Shown one piece after another: positions 27,299 to 35,572 of a stretch of 64,000 nt of DNA (position 1 is its first letter; each line of letters starts with the position of its first letter). Origin of the DNA: JACRCT01 sp049841135 (GTDB lineage Bacteria > Myxococcota > Myxococcia > Myxococcales > UBA5297); the NCBI GenBank assembly GCA_049841135.1, contig JASGHK010000005.1, positions 620,001 through 684,000 on the forward strand, written 5' to 3'. A model generated the notes under the pieces. The model saw nothing but the letters and a program-made list of their open reading frames with translations. It was not told the DNA's origin and ran no database searches. A program made the position numbers and the translations under genes.

Positions 27299-27766
27299 TC
27301 AATCCCTGGGGAAGTCGACGACGATGCTCACGGTCGTGCAGGTGCCGCAGGTCTTACCGTTGATCTCCGCCGTGACGTAGTCGGGCTCATAGGTCTGCTC
27401 GACCAGCAGCGTCCCGCTCTCCGAGATGGCGACCTTCACCTTCTTCAGGTCCTGGTAGTCGGCAAACCGGAGCTGCCCGTGGTCGGTGTGGACCACCTGG
27501 CTCGGCTCGCACTTCAGCGTCGTCACGGCGTCGGGCTCGGTCGCTGCCTTGGCTTCGCAGGTGGTGACGACCTCCTCGGACGTGCTGCTCACCTTGCTGA
27601 CGACGATGGTGTAGGTCTTGCCCGCCTCGAACTTCGCGAAGGCGATGGTCAAACCCTCTGCGCAGCCGATCGTCGTGCACGGGCCGCAGCCCGCGGCCGC
27701 GCCCAACACGGCCAGCGCGGCCGCTGCGCTCACCGCCAACTTCGCGAATCGCAACGGGTTCGCCAT
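27299..27766 (-). CDS. putative lipoprotein, unknown function
   Basis: 155 residues from ATG 27766 with GGAG upstream. The signal peptide MANPLRFAKLAVSAAAALAV ends in lipobox AAGC. Six Cys follow: GCGPCTTIGC near the mature N-terminus, an internal TCEAK and KCEPS, and a terminal TCGTCTT. The predicted fold is all-beta, with alternating strands (KTYTIVVSKVSSTSEEVVTTCEA, KVKVAISESGTLLVEQTYE). Lipid-anchored periplasmic protein of unknown role. Confidence 0.6.
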   Translation of the reverse strand: MANPLRFAKLAVSAAAALAVLGAAAGCGPCTTIGCAEGLTIAFAKFEAGKTYTIVVSKVSSTSEEVVTTCEAKAATEPDAVTTLKCEPSQVVHTDHGQLRFADYQDLKKVKVAISESGTLLVEQTYEPDYVTAEINGKTCGTCTTVSIVVDFPRD

Positions 27767-28236
27767 GATTTCCACTCTCCGGAGCGGGGCGTGGCCGGCC
27801 ACCCCGCCTGCTTGCGTCGTGTACCCATTGGACACGCGCCCCCCGCGGCGTGGGAACTCCTCGGCGGTGCGGTCAGCCAGCGGCCGCCCGGAAGCTCTCG
27901 CCGTCGCCCCTCCTCGCCTCAAGGGAGGCCGCACTAGGCGGCCCGGTTCGGGATGCGCTCCGGCAAAGGCTCAGCCGACCTGACGATGCCTTGCTCGAAG
28001 GACGGCTTTGGCCTCGGGCGGCGTGGCATGTGTCCTCGTTACCACGGGGCAAGCCTTCCAAGCGCTGCCACGGCTGGCTGCCATCGGCGCCTCCCCTTTG
28101 GTGGCTCGACGGACCTGGGGCTTTAGACTCGGGCAGAACGTGACGAAGCCCCAGCCGGGGCCGTCTTCGCTCCCGATGTCGTTCGGCGCTTCCTCAAAAT
28201 CGCGCCGTGGCCAGCCAAGCCCGCAAGGAGTTGCCC
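27767..28236. other. divergent intergenic region
   Basis: About 470 bp between the leftward lipoprotein gene and the rightward porin gene. No frame shows sustained third-position G/C bias and no strong inverted repeat was found. It presumably holds both promoters. The porin's ribosome-binding site AAGGAG (28225-28230) marks its right edge. Confidence 0.3.
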
Positions 28237-29385
28237 GTGAGATGGTCGAGGACGTCGTGGCTGTTCGTGGCCGTCGCCTGTGCCGTGTTGGCGCCGTCGA
28301 GCGCGCAGGCCGTCAAGCTCAAGCTCACCGAGGACGCCTTCCTCGACCTGCATGTCCTGATACAGCCGCAGGCGCAGGCCCGCGAGAACGGCAACGCGAC
28401 CGGGGACTCGGTCGGCTTCGACCTCTTCCTGCGGCGGGCCCGGCTGATCGTCGCGGGTGCGGTGACGCGCGACCTGACCTTCTTCATCGACGTCGACGCG
28501 CCCAACTTCGGCAAGGGCGGCAACTTCGCGGTGGACCTCTACGTCCAGGACGCCTTCGCCTCCTACAAGCTGTTCCCCGAGCTGATCGTGGACGCCGGGC
28601 TCCTCATCGCGCCGCTCACCCACCACACCGTCCAGGGCGCCACCTCGCTCAACACCGCCGACTACCACGCCTTCCTGGTCAAGTACCCCACCGGCAGCAA
28701 CAAGGTCTGGCGCGACGCCGGCCTGCAGCTGCGCGGGCTGCTCCTCGGCGGCCTCTTCCAATACCGGGTCGGCGCGTTCGGAGGCATGCGCGGGGCGAGC
28801 GGCCGCAAGGACGAGGCGGGCAAGCCGCTGCCCGACGTCAACCCGCAGGGCATCCCGCGCTTCGCCGGGCACCTGCGCCTGAACGTCTTCGACCCCGAGC
28901 CCGACATGTTCTTCGCCGGGACCTACTTCCGTAAGAAGAAGGTCCTCTCCTTCGGCCTGGTCGGCGACGTCCAGCCCAAGGCGGTGGCGGTCAAGGGCCA
29001 GGTCAACGACTACGTGGCCGTGGGCGGCGACGTGTTCCTGGACCTGCCGGTGGCGCAGGCCAGCGAGGTGGTCTTCCAGGCCAACGCCATCAACTACTGG
29101 CAGGGCGACCTCTCTCCCGCGACGGGCGTGGCGCTCTTCGCCGAGGCCGGCTACCGCTGGAAGTGGATCGGCCCGGTCGTGTCCTACGAGCGCTTCGTGA
29201 GCAAGACGGGCGCCGGCCACCTGCAGACCTTCCACCTGGGCCTCAACTTCTGGATCGAAGAGCACCAGGCCAACGTCAAGGCGGACCTCGCCTTCGAGCA
29301 GGACTGCGCGGCCCAGAAGAAGACGCGCCTGGCCGACACCAAGGTGGTCTCGGTCCTCACCGTGCAGGGCCAGCTCTACTTCTGA
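28237..29385 (+). CDS. outer-membrane porin, OprO/OprP-like
   Basis: 382 residues from GTG 28237, which is placed 6 nt after AAGGAG and gives the signal peptide MRWSRTSWLFVAVACAVLAPSSAQA; an in-frame GTG at 28207 lacks this site. The mature protein has amphipathic beta strands throughout, an N-terminal DAFLDLHVLIQPQAQARENG and FDLFLRRARLIVAGAVTRDLTFFIDVDAPNFG, typical of the phosphate-selective porin O/P family, and ends in the aromatic residue Phe (VQGQLYF) as outer-membrane barrels do. No phosphate-transport genes adjoin it, so substrate selectivity cannot be inferred. It converges on the PAS kinase gene with a 28-bp gap. Confidence 0.7.
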   Translation: MRWSRTSWLFVAVACAVLAPSSAQAVKLKLTEDAFLDLHVLIQPQAQARENGNATGDSVGFDLFLRRARLIVAGAVTRDLTFFIDVDAPNFGKGGNFAVDLYVQDAFASYKLFPELIVDAGLLIAPLTHHTVQGATSLNTADYHAFLVKYPTGSNKVWRDAGLQLRGLLLGGLFQYRVGAFGGMRGASGRKDEAGKPLPDVNPQGIPRFAGHLRLNVFDPEPDMFFAGTYFRKKKVLSFGLVGDVQPKAVAVKGQVNDYVAVGGDVFLDLPVAQASEVVFQANAINYWQGDLSPATGVALFAEAGYRWKWIGPVVSYERFVSKTGAGHLQTFHLGLNFWIEEHQANVKADLAFEQDCAAQKKTRLADTKVVSVLTVQGQLYF

Positions 29386-29413
29386 TCTGATCCCGCGGCG
29401 TGGCCGAGAGGCC

Positions 29414-30568
29414 TCAGCCCATCTCCGCGAGCGCCACCGGGTAGTCCACGACGAAGCAGGTCCCCGACTCCGGGTTGGAGGTGAAGCTCACCTTCCCCTG
29501 CAGGTAGCGCTCGCTGAGGAGGCGGATGCTGTAGGTCCCCAGGCCACGCCCCGGCCCCTTGGTGGAGAACGAGCGCTGGAACATCTGCAGCTGCGTCTCC
29601 TGCGCCATCGGCGTGGGGTTGCGGACCTCGAAGACGACCCGCTCGCCCTCGCGCCGGCAGGAGACGCCCACCCGGCCGCCGGCCGGCTCGGCCTCGAGCG
29701 CGTTCTTGACCAGGTTGCCCAGGACGCGCTGGAGCAGGGTCCGGTCCGAGCGGACCGTGAGGTCCTCGGGCGTCTCGGCGATGGCCACCGAGCGCTCGCG
29801 GGCGACCTCGTGGTGGCGGCACATCGCGGCGAGGTCGGCGAGGAGCGTGCGCACCGCGAAGGTGGTCGGGCGCAGCACCAGGTCCCCGTGCTCGGCGGCG
29901 GTGAGGTCCCGCTGCGAGGTCACCTCGTCGAGCAGCGCGTTCGACGCGATCCGGATCATCGGGGCGTAGCGCCGGGAGACCGTCTCCGGCGAGGCCGTGG
30001 TCATCAACCCGGCCAGGCCGCTGATGCCGCCGGCGGTGTTGGTGATGTCGTGGAAGAAGATGCGCTCCAGGGTCCGGCGCCGCTTCTCGTGGCTGATGTC
30101 CATCGCGGAGACGAGCAGGAACAGCTCGTCCGCGATCTCGATGACCGTGGTTCGCACCAGGAGGTCCAGGTCGTCACCGGACTGCCGGGTGCGGATGCGG
30201 CACTCCTCGGTGAGGCTCGCTCCGGCCAGGCCGGCCCCCAGCGTGCGCCCGCTGCCGCACAGCTTGCAGCCCTCCTCCGTCCCGCACCCGCCGGGCGAGG
30301 AAGGGACGTTCGCGCACTCCAGGACCTCCCCCAGCCGCAGGCCCTGGGCGACGCCGGCGCCGCGCTGGGTGAGGAACTCCTGGAAGGCGCGGTTGAGGTG
30401 GACGATCTGCCGGTGCCGGTTGAGCACCAGCGCGAGCCCGAGACCGGCGTCGAGCAGCGCGGCGACGAGCGGGAAGGAGCGGACCAGCGCCGCCTGGCGC
30501 TCGACCTCTTCGGCCGGCGCTCGCTCGGCGGGAAGGAAGCGGGTGGGCGGGTGCTGCTCCTGGCTCAT
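29414..30568 (-). CDS. PAS-domain sensor histidine kinase
   Basis: 384 residues from ATG 30568; GAGGAG lies about 7 nt upstream. An N-terminal PAS domain (~35-160) contains a Cys cluster, ECANVPSSPGGCGTEEGCKLCG, as found in a subset of PAS kinases; metal or redox sensing is conceivable. HisKA-type dimerisation helix with His in FFHDITNTAGG (~190), then the HATPase: NLVKNALEAEPAGG, RNPTP in place of the usual D-x-G-x-G, and STKGPGRGLGTYSIRLL. No membrane helices, so soluble. No response-regulator gene adjoins, so it is an orphan. Divergent from the gene at 30751. Confidence 0.75.
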   Translation of the reverse strand: MSQEQHPPTRFLPAERAPAEEVERQAALVRSFPLVAALLDAGLGLALVLNRHRQIVHLNRAFQEFLTQRGAGVAQGLRLGEVLECANVPSSPGGCGTEEGCKLCGSGRTLGAGLAGASLTEECRIRTRQSGDDLDLLVRTTVIEIADELFLLVSAMDISHEKRRRTLERIFFHDITNTAGGISGLAGLMTTASPETVSRRYAPMIRIASNALLDEVTSQRDLTAAEHGDLVLRPTTFAVRTLLADLAAMCRHHEVARERSVAIAETPEDLTVRSDRTLLQRVLGNLVKNALEAEPAGGRVGVSCRREGERVVFEVRNPTPMAQETQLQMFQRSFSTKGPGRGLGTYSIRLLSERYLQGKVSFTSNPESGTCFVVDYPVALAEMG

Positions 30569-30700
30569 CGGCTTCTCCTCGTCCCTTCGCGACAGCCATG
30601 CCATTGCGCCTCATGCTCCCGCTCGACGCAAGCCCTCCGGCGACCGGGGCATGGCCGCCCACACGGCTTGTCCTCTCCGTCCCACTTCCCGACCGCCCCC

Positions 30701-30728
30701 AAGCCCGAAGCCCGAAGCCCGAAGCCCA
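30701..30728 (+). repeat. heptanucleotide microsatellite AAGCCCG x4
   Basis: Four consecutive copies of AAGCCCG (the last AAGCCCA) just 23 bp before the metallo-beta-lactamase-fold gene. Related strings in both orientations occur at 41270-41402. Such arrays may change length by slippage. Confidence 0.75.
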
Positions 30729-30750
30729 AGCCTGCGCTAGGGTTCGCCCT

Positions 30751-31527
30751 ATGAAACGCGTCCTCAAGATCCTCGCGGCCCTCCTCGGCGCCGCCCTCGC
30801 CGTGGTCCTCGCCTTCGGGGTCGTGGTCTTCGTCTCCTTCTCCGGGCTCGCGCCCATCCAGGACGGCCAGACGCTGCCGGGCGTCCAAGTGGTCAAGGAC
30901 GGCATCGTCGCCTGCTACCTGGTCGACCTGGGCAGCGACCGCGAGGTGGCGCTCGTCGACGCCTGCAACGACAAGTCGGGCGCAGCCGTCCTCGCAGCGC
31001 TCGGCAAGCGCGGCCTCGGGGCGGACGCGGTCAAGGCGATCCTGCTCACCCACGGCGACAAGGACCACACGGGCGGCGTGCTCGCGTTCCCCAGGGCCGC
31101 CGTCCTGGCGCTCGCCGCCGACGTCCCGCTCGCCGAGGGCCGCGAGCTGCGCATGCTCCAGTGGCTCTTCTCGCCGAAGGACACCGGCGTGCGCGTCGGC
31201 CGCGCCCTGGCCGACGGCGAAGCGGTCGACGTCCAAGGCGTCTCCTTCCGGGTATTCGCCGTGCCCGGACACACCCGCGGCAGCGCCGCCTTCCTGGCCC
31301 GCGGCGTGCTCTTCCTGGGCGACAGCGCCGAGACCGCCGCCGACGGCGCGCTGGCCCCGGCGAAGCGCCTGACGAGCGACGACCTGGCGCAGAACAGGGA
31401 CTCCTTGGCCAAGCTCGCGCAGCGCCTGGCGAGCCTCGCCGGCGAGGTGACGGCGATCGCTCCGGCTCACTCGGGCGTGACGCAGAAGGGGCTCGCGCCG
31501 CTGTCGGAGTACGCGGCTCGCAAGTAG
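30751..31527 (+). CDS. metallo-beta-lactamase-fold hydrolase, membrane-anchored
   Basis: 258 residues from ATG 30751. An N-terminal helix (LAALLGAALAVVLAFGVVVFVSF) is an uncleaved anchor or signal. The MBL signature appears as LLTHGDKDHTGG: His, then Asp in place of the usual second His, then Asp-His, so zinc site 1 has an altered ligand if the alignment is right. Later ligands are visible: PGHTRGS, FLGDSAE and APAHSG. The overall layout fits the glyoxalase II/YflN-like branch rather than true beta-lactamases. Substrate unknown. No clear ribosome-binding site is seen; the heptamer repeat lies just upstream. Confidence 0.7.
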   Translation: MKRVLKILAALLGAALAVVLAFGVVVFVSFSGLAPIQDGQTLPGVQVVKDGIVACYLVDLGSDREVALVDACNDKSGAAVLAALGKRGLGADAVKAILLTHGDKDHTGGVLAFPRAAVLALAADVPLAEGRELRMLQWLFSPKDTGVRVGRALADGEAVDVQGVSFRVFAVPGHTRGSAAFLARGVLFLGDSAETAADGALAPAKRLTSDDLAQNRDSLAKLAQRLASLAGEVTAIAPAHSGVTQKGLAPLSEYAARK

Positions 31528-31686
31528 CCCGCCTCCTCCGAGCCGGGCTCGAGCGCCAACCCCGGCCGCGCACGAGGCTCGGCGCCACGATGGTCGTGGA
31601 CCCGGCACTTCTGACCGGGCTTCAGACCTGATACATCCCACTCATCCCGCTGACTGGGACCGCGAGGTCCTCGGAGGGGCACCTTC

Positions 31687-34600
31687 ATGCTCAAGCGCTC
31701 TTCGTCTGCCCTGGTCTTCCTGGCAGCGAGCCTCGCCACCGCGACCTCCGCGAGCGCGGCCGACTGCGGCTCGGCCGACCCCGCGCAGTGGCCGGCCTCG
31801 TCCAAGCCGTACTTCATGATCCTCTTCGACACCTCGGGATCGATGACCGACCCCGTCGGGACCACCAACTCCTGCGGCTACCCGACGGACCGGCTGGGTC
31901 ACGCCCGCTGTGCGGTCCGCCGCACGCTCGAAGCGTTCGCTGGAGAGGTCAACGTCGGTCTCGCCTCCTATGCCTGGAAGTACAGCGGCTGCTCCGCCAC
32001 CTGCTTCTCGGGCTGCTCGACGCAATACACGCCATTGGATGCCAACAGCTACTGCGGGCCGCCGATCCAGGAGCCGACCCTGGGGGTGACCATCCGGGCC
32101 GGCGGATACATCCAGGTCCCGCTCGTCCAGGACAACTACTGGAAGCTCCTCCCCGAACCCCTCGAACCTCACCAACCTGCTGAGCCTGGTAGACAACGAC
32201 TGCACCGGTGGCCAGGAGCTCGGCGCCGCCGCCAACACGCCGCTGGGCGGCGCGCTCTTCAACCTCAACCAGTACTTCTCCGGGACCTACCGCGACCCCT
32301 TCGCCTCGAACTTTCCGAACAACGCCGCGACGGCCTCGCCGCTCAGTGCCAACGACCGCGCCTGCCGCTCGGTCAACGTCATCCTGCTCAGCGACGGGCT
32401 GGAGAACTGCAACACCGGGACGTATGGCGGCACGAGTCTCGCCGCCTACGAGGCGGGCCGGCTCTACATCAACGGCGTCACCGTGGGCGCGAACAACTTC
32501 AAGATCCGCGCCCACGTCATCGGCTTCAGCACCACCGACGCGACCCTCAACGCCATCGCCGCCGCGGGCGGGACGACGACCGCCTACTCGGTCAGCGACG
32601 AGGCCACGCTCTCGACCGCGCTGGCCAGCATCGTCGCCGGAGCCATCAAGCCGGAGGTCTGCGACAACGCCGACAACAACTGCAACGGCTGCGTGGACGA
32701 AGGCTTCACCCACTACTGCAACACCAGCCAGCCCTGCTGCAGCTGGGCCAACCCGGCGCAGCGGACGACCTGCTTCAACAACTACTGGGCCACGATCACC
32801 GCTTCGAACCCCAAGGGCGACCGCACCAAGCTCCCCTGCACCGCCGTGGCCGACTTCCTGTCCTCGTCGACCTGGCTCTGCTACGACCCCGGCGACCAGT
32901 GCGACAACCTGGACAACAACTGCGTCAACGGCGCGGACGAGGGATCGACGAAGTGCGGCAGCCCGCTGCACTGCCCCCAGACCGAGGTCTGCAACGGCCT
33001 GGACGACGACTGCGACGGCCTCGGCGACGAGGGCAACGTCTGCGGCAGCACCTGCCTCGTCACGCCCTCCGCCGAGGTCTGCGACGGCTGCGACAACGAC
33101 TGTGACGGCGTCGCCGACAATGGCCTCTCCCTCTCCCTGCCATGCGGGTACAGCGGCCCCGGCGAGCCCAGCTACTGCGCGGGGACGATCACCTGCAAGC
33201 CGAGCACTTCGGTCGTCAAGGGGGGCTGCTCCGCCAGCGGCGGCCTGTCGGCCTGCACGTTCCCTGCCCCCGGACCGTCGGCCGAGGCCTGCAATACGAT
33301 GGACGACGACTGCAACGGGATCGCCGACGACAACGTCACTGCGGTCGCCTGCGTCCCGGCGGGGTCCCCGGCGGGCCTCGTCTACTTCGACGGGGCCCAC
33401 CCCAACAGCACCTGCAAGATGGGGACGACCCTGTGCGTGAACGGCGCGACCCAGTGTCAGGGTTGGGTCGGGCCCTCGGCCGAGACGTGCGACGCCCTGG
33501 ACAACGACTGCAACGGCCAGGTCGACGACGCCTTGAGCGGGCTGGGCAAGCCCTGCGGCCAGAGCGTCGGAGAGTGCAAGCCCGGGGTGACGGCCTGCAT
33601 GAGCGGGGCGATCGTCTGCACCGGCACCGTGCCGCCCGTCCCGGAGGTCTGCGACGGCAAGGACAACGACTGCGACGGCGCCACCGACCAGGGCGTGCTC
33701 GCCGACGCTCCAGCCCCGGGCCTGAACGGCTGCTGGCAGAACTCGGGGACCTGCTGCCACTTCGGCGCGATGGGCTGGTGCCCGCCGCCCGGCGGCGCCT
33801 GCCACGGAGCGGGCCTGCTCTCCGCGCCCTGCCAGCCGGGCGTGCTTGCCTGCCAGGCCGGGCAGTGGCTCTGCCTCAACGCCCGCCCGCCCGAGCCCGA
33901 GGCCTGCGACGCCGTGGACAACGACTGCGACGGCTGGGTGGACCTCGGCGTCGCCGGCGACAGCAGCCCCTGCAGCAGCAACGTGGGCGAGTGCCGGACC
34001 GGCACCACCTCCTGCAGCGCGGGCCACACCGTCTGCAGCGGCGTGCTCCCGACGGTCGAGGTCTGCGACGGCAAGGACAACGACTGCGACGGCGAGACCG
34101 ACGAGGCCGTCGCCGCCGGCGCTCCCTGCGCCATGCCCTACGACTCCGCGCTGTTCTCGGGCAAGCGCGACGGGCTGCCCTGCCGGATGGGGAGCCTGAC
34201 GTGCCAGGGCGCGGCCGGGCTGGTCTGCATGGGCGGAGTCGCTCCCCAGCCCGAGCTCTGCGACGGCATCGACAACGACTGCGACGGGCGGATCGACGAG
34301 CCGGGCGCGGAGCCCAACGGCTCCGACGGCTCGGCCAACCCCCAGGACCCGCTTCAGACGCTGGGCGAGGTCTGCCGCACCGGCGCGACCCCCTGGTCCT
34401 GGACCTGCGTCAACGGCGCCTTCGTCTGCCTGGGCACCGGAACGCCGGAGGTCTGCGACTGCGTCGACAACGACCAGGACGGGAACATCGACAACGCGCT
34501 GCCCGGCAATCCGCCGGTGTGCGGCACCGGGCGGGAGTGCGTGCGCTTCGCCGCGAGCTGCCAGTGCGCCGAGCCCTGCGGCGACGGCGCTTACCCGTGT

Positions 34601-35572
34601 CCGTCGGGCCAGGCCTGCCTGGAGGTGGTCTCGAGCGAGACCGGCGCGGCCGCCGGCCAGCGCTGCGTGGCCAATCCCTGCGCCGGCGGCTGCGCGAGCA
34701 AGACGGTGACGGATGCTGAGGGCAAGGTCCTGTGCGCGCCCGCGGGCGCGGTCGCTCCCGACGAGCGGTGCGCCACGCCGCCCGTCTGCGCCTGCAAGGC
34801 CGAGAATGGCTGTCAGCCTCCCTGCGCCGGCGTGAGCTGCCAGGCCGGCACGGTCTGCCTGCAGAGCGGCGCGCGGGCGGGGACCTGCGTCGCCGACAAC
34901 TGCTACGAGGTCCCCTGCCCCGGCTGCGACCGGGTCTGCCACGACGGTGCCTGCGTCGCCGACCCCTGCTCGCCCAACCCCTGCGGCGCCATCGAGGAGT
35001 GCCACCCGACGGCCGACTTCACCGGCCACACCTGCTCGCGGCCCTGCAGCCAGGTGACCTGCGGGGCCGGCCAGACCTGCGTGCAGGGCCAGTGCCTCGA
35101 CGGCTGCGTGCCGGCCTGCGACCAGGGACAGGTGTGCGACCTCTCCAAGGCCCCGCCCCAGTGCGTCGAGAACAAGTGCCCGGCTTCCGGCAAGTGCTCC
35201 GACGGCTCGTGCTGCGAGCCGCTCACCGGATCCTGCGGCGACTGCCCCTGCACCGGCGTCGTCTGCCCCGACGGACAGGCCTGCGAGAAGGGAACCTGTC
35301 GGCCCCATCCGGCCGACGCCGGCACCGCCGACGCCAGCAACCCGTCCTTGGCCGACGCCTCGGCTCAGCCCGACGCCGGAGCTGCGACGGCGCCGACCGG
35401 CTGCGGCTGCAGCGCGGGGGAGCTCTCCGGCCGCGGCACCGTGGGCCCTGCTCGGAGTCGTGCTGTTCGTCGTCCGGCGCCGGCGCTCGTCGCAGCTCGC
35501 CCGCGCCGCTCGCGCTGGATTGGCGGTGTGCCTGGCGACGACGGCGCTGTCGGCAGCCGGCTGCTCCACTGA
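31687..35572 (+). CDS. VWA domain + MopE-type repeat protein with MYXO-CTERM-like tail (frame breaks)
   Basis: Signal peptide MLKRSSSALVFLAASLATATSASA, then a VWA domain with MIDAS DTSGSM (~50). One extra base at 32142-32161 breaks the frame inside the VWA domain (candidate sites: GAAGCTC or the following C run). The domain resumes with LSLVDNDCTGGQELGAAANTPLGGAL and ILLSDGLENC. About eleven MopE/'putative metal-binding' repeats follow, of the form CDGxDNDCDGxxDE, then Cys-rich EGF-like segments and an Asp-Ala-rich linker. The natural end appears to be CGCSAG then, after one more break at 35416-35425, SPAAAPWALLGVVLFVVRRRR, a MYXO-CTERM-type sorting signal. As written the frame ends at a TGA at 35572 in an uncharacteristic tail. 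Expected to be surface-displayed and calcium- or metal-binding. Confidence 0.7.

Noticed and set aside
29386..29413. Sequence GTGGCCGAGAGGCCTC resembling a tRNA D-arm
   Set aside because: No other tRNA arms nearby; the 28-bp convergent gap is too short.
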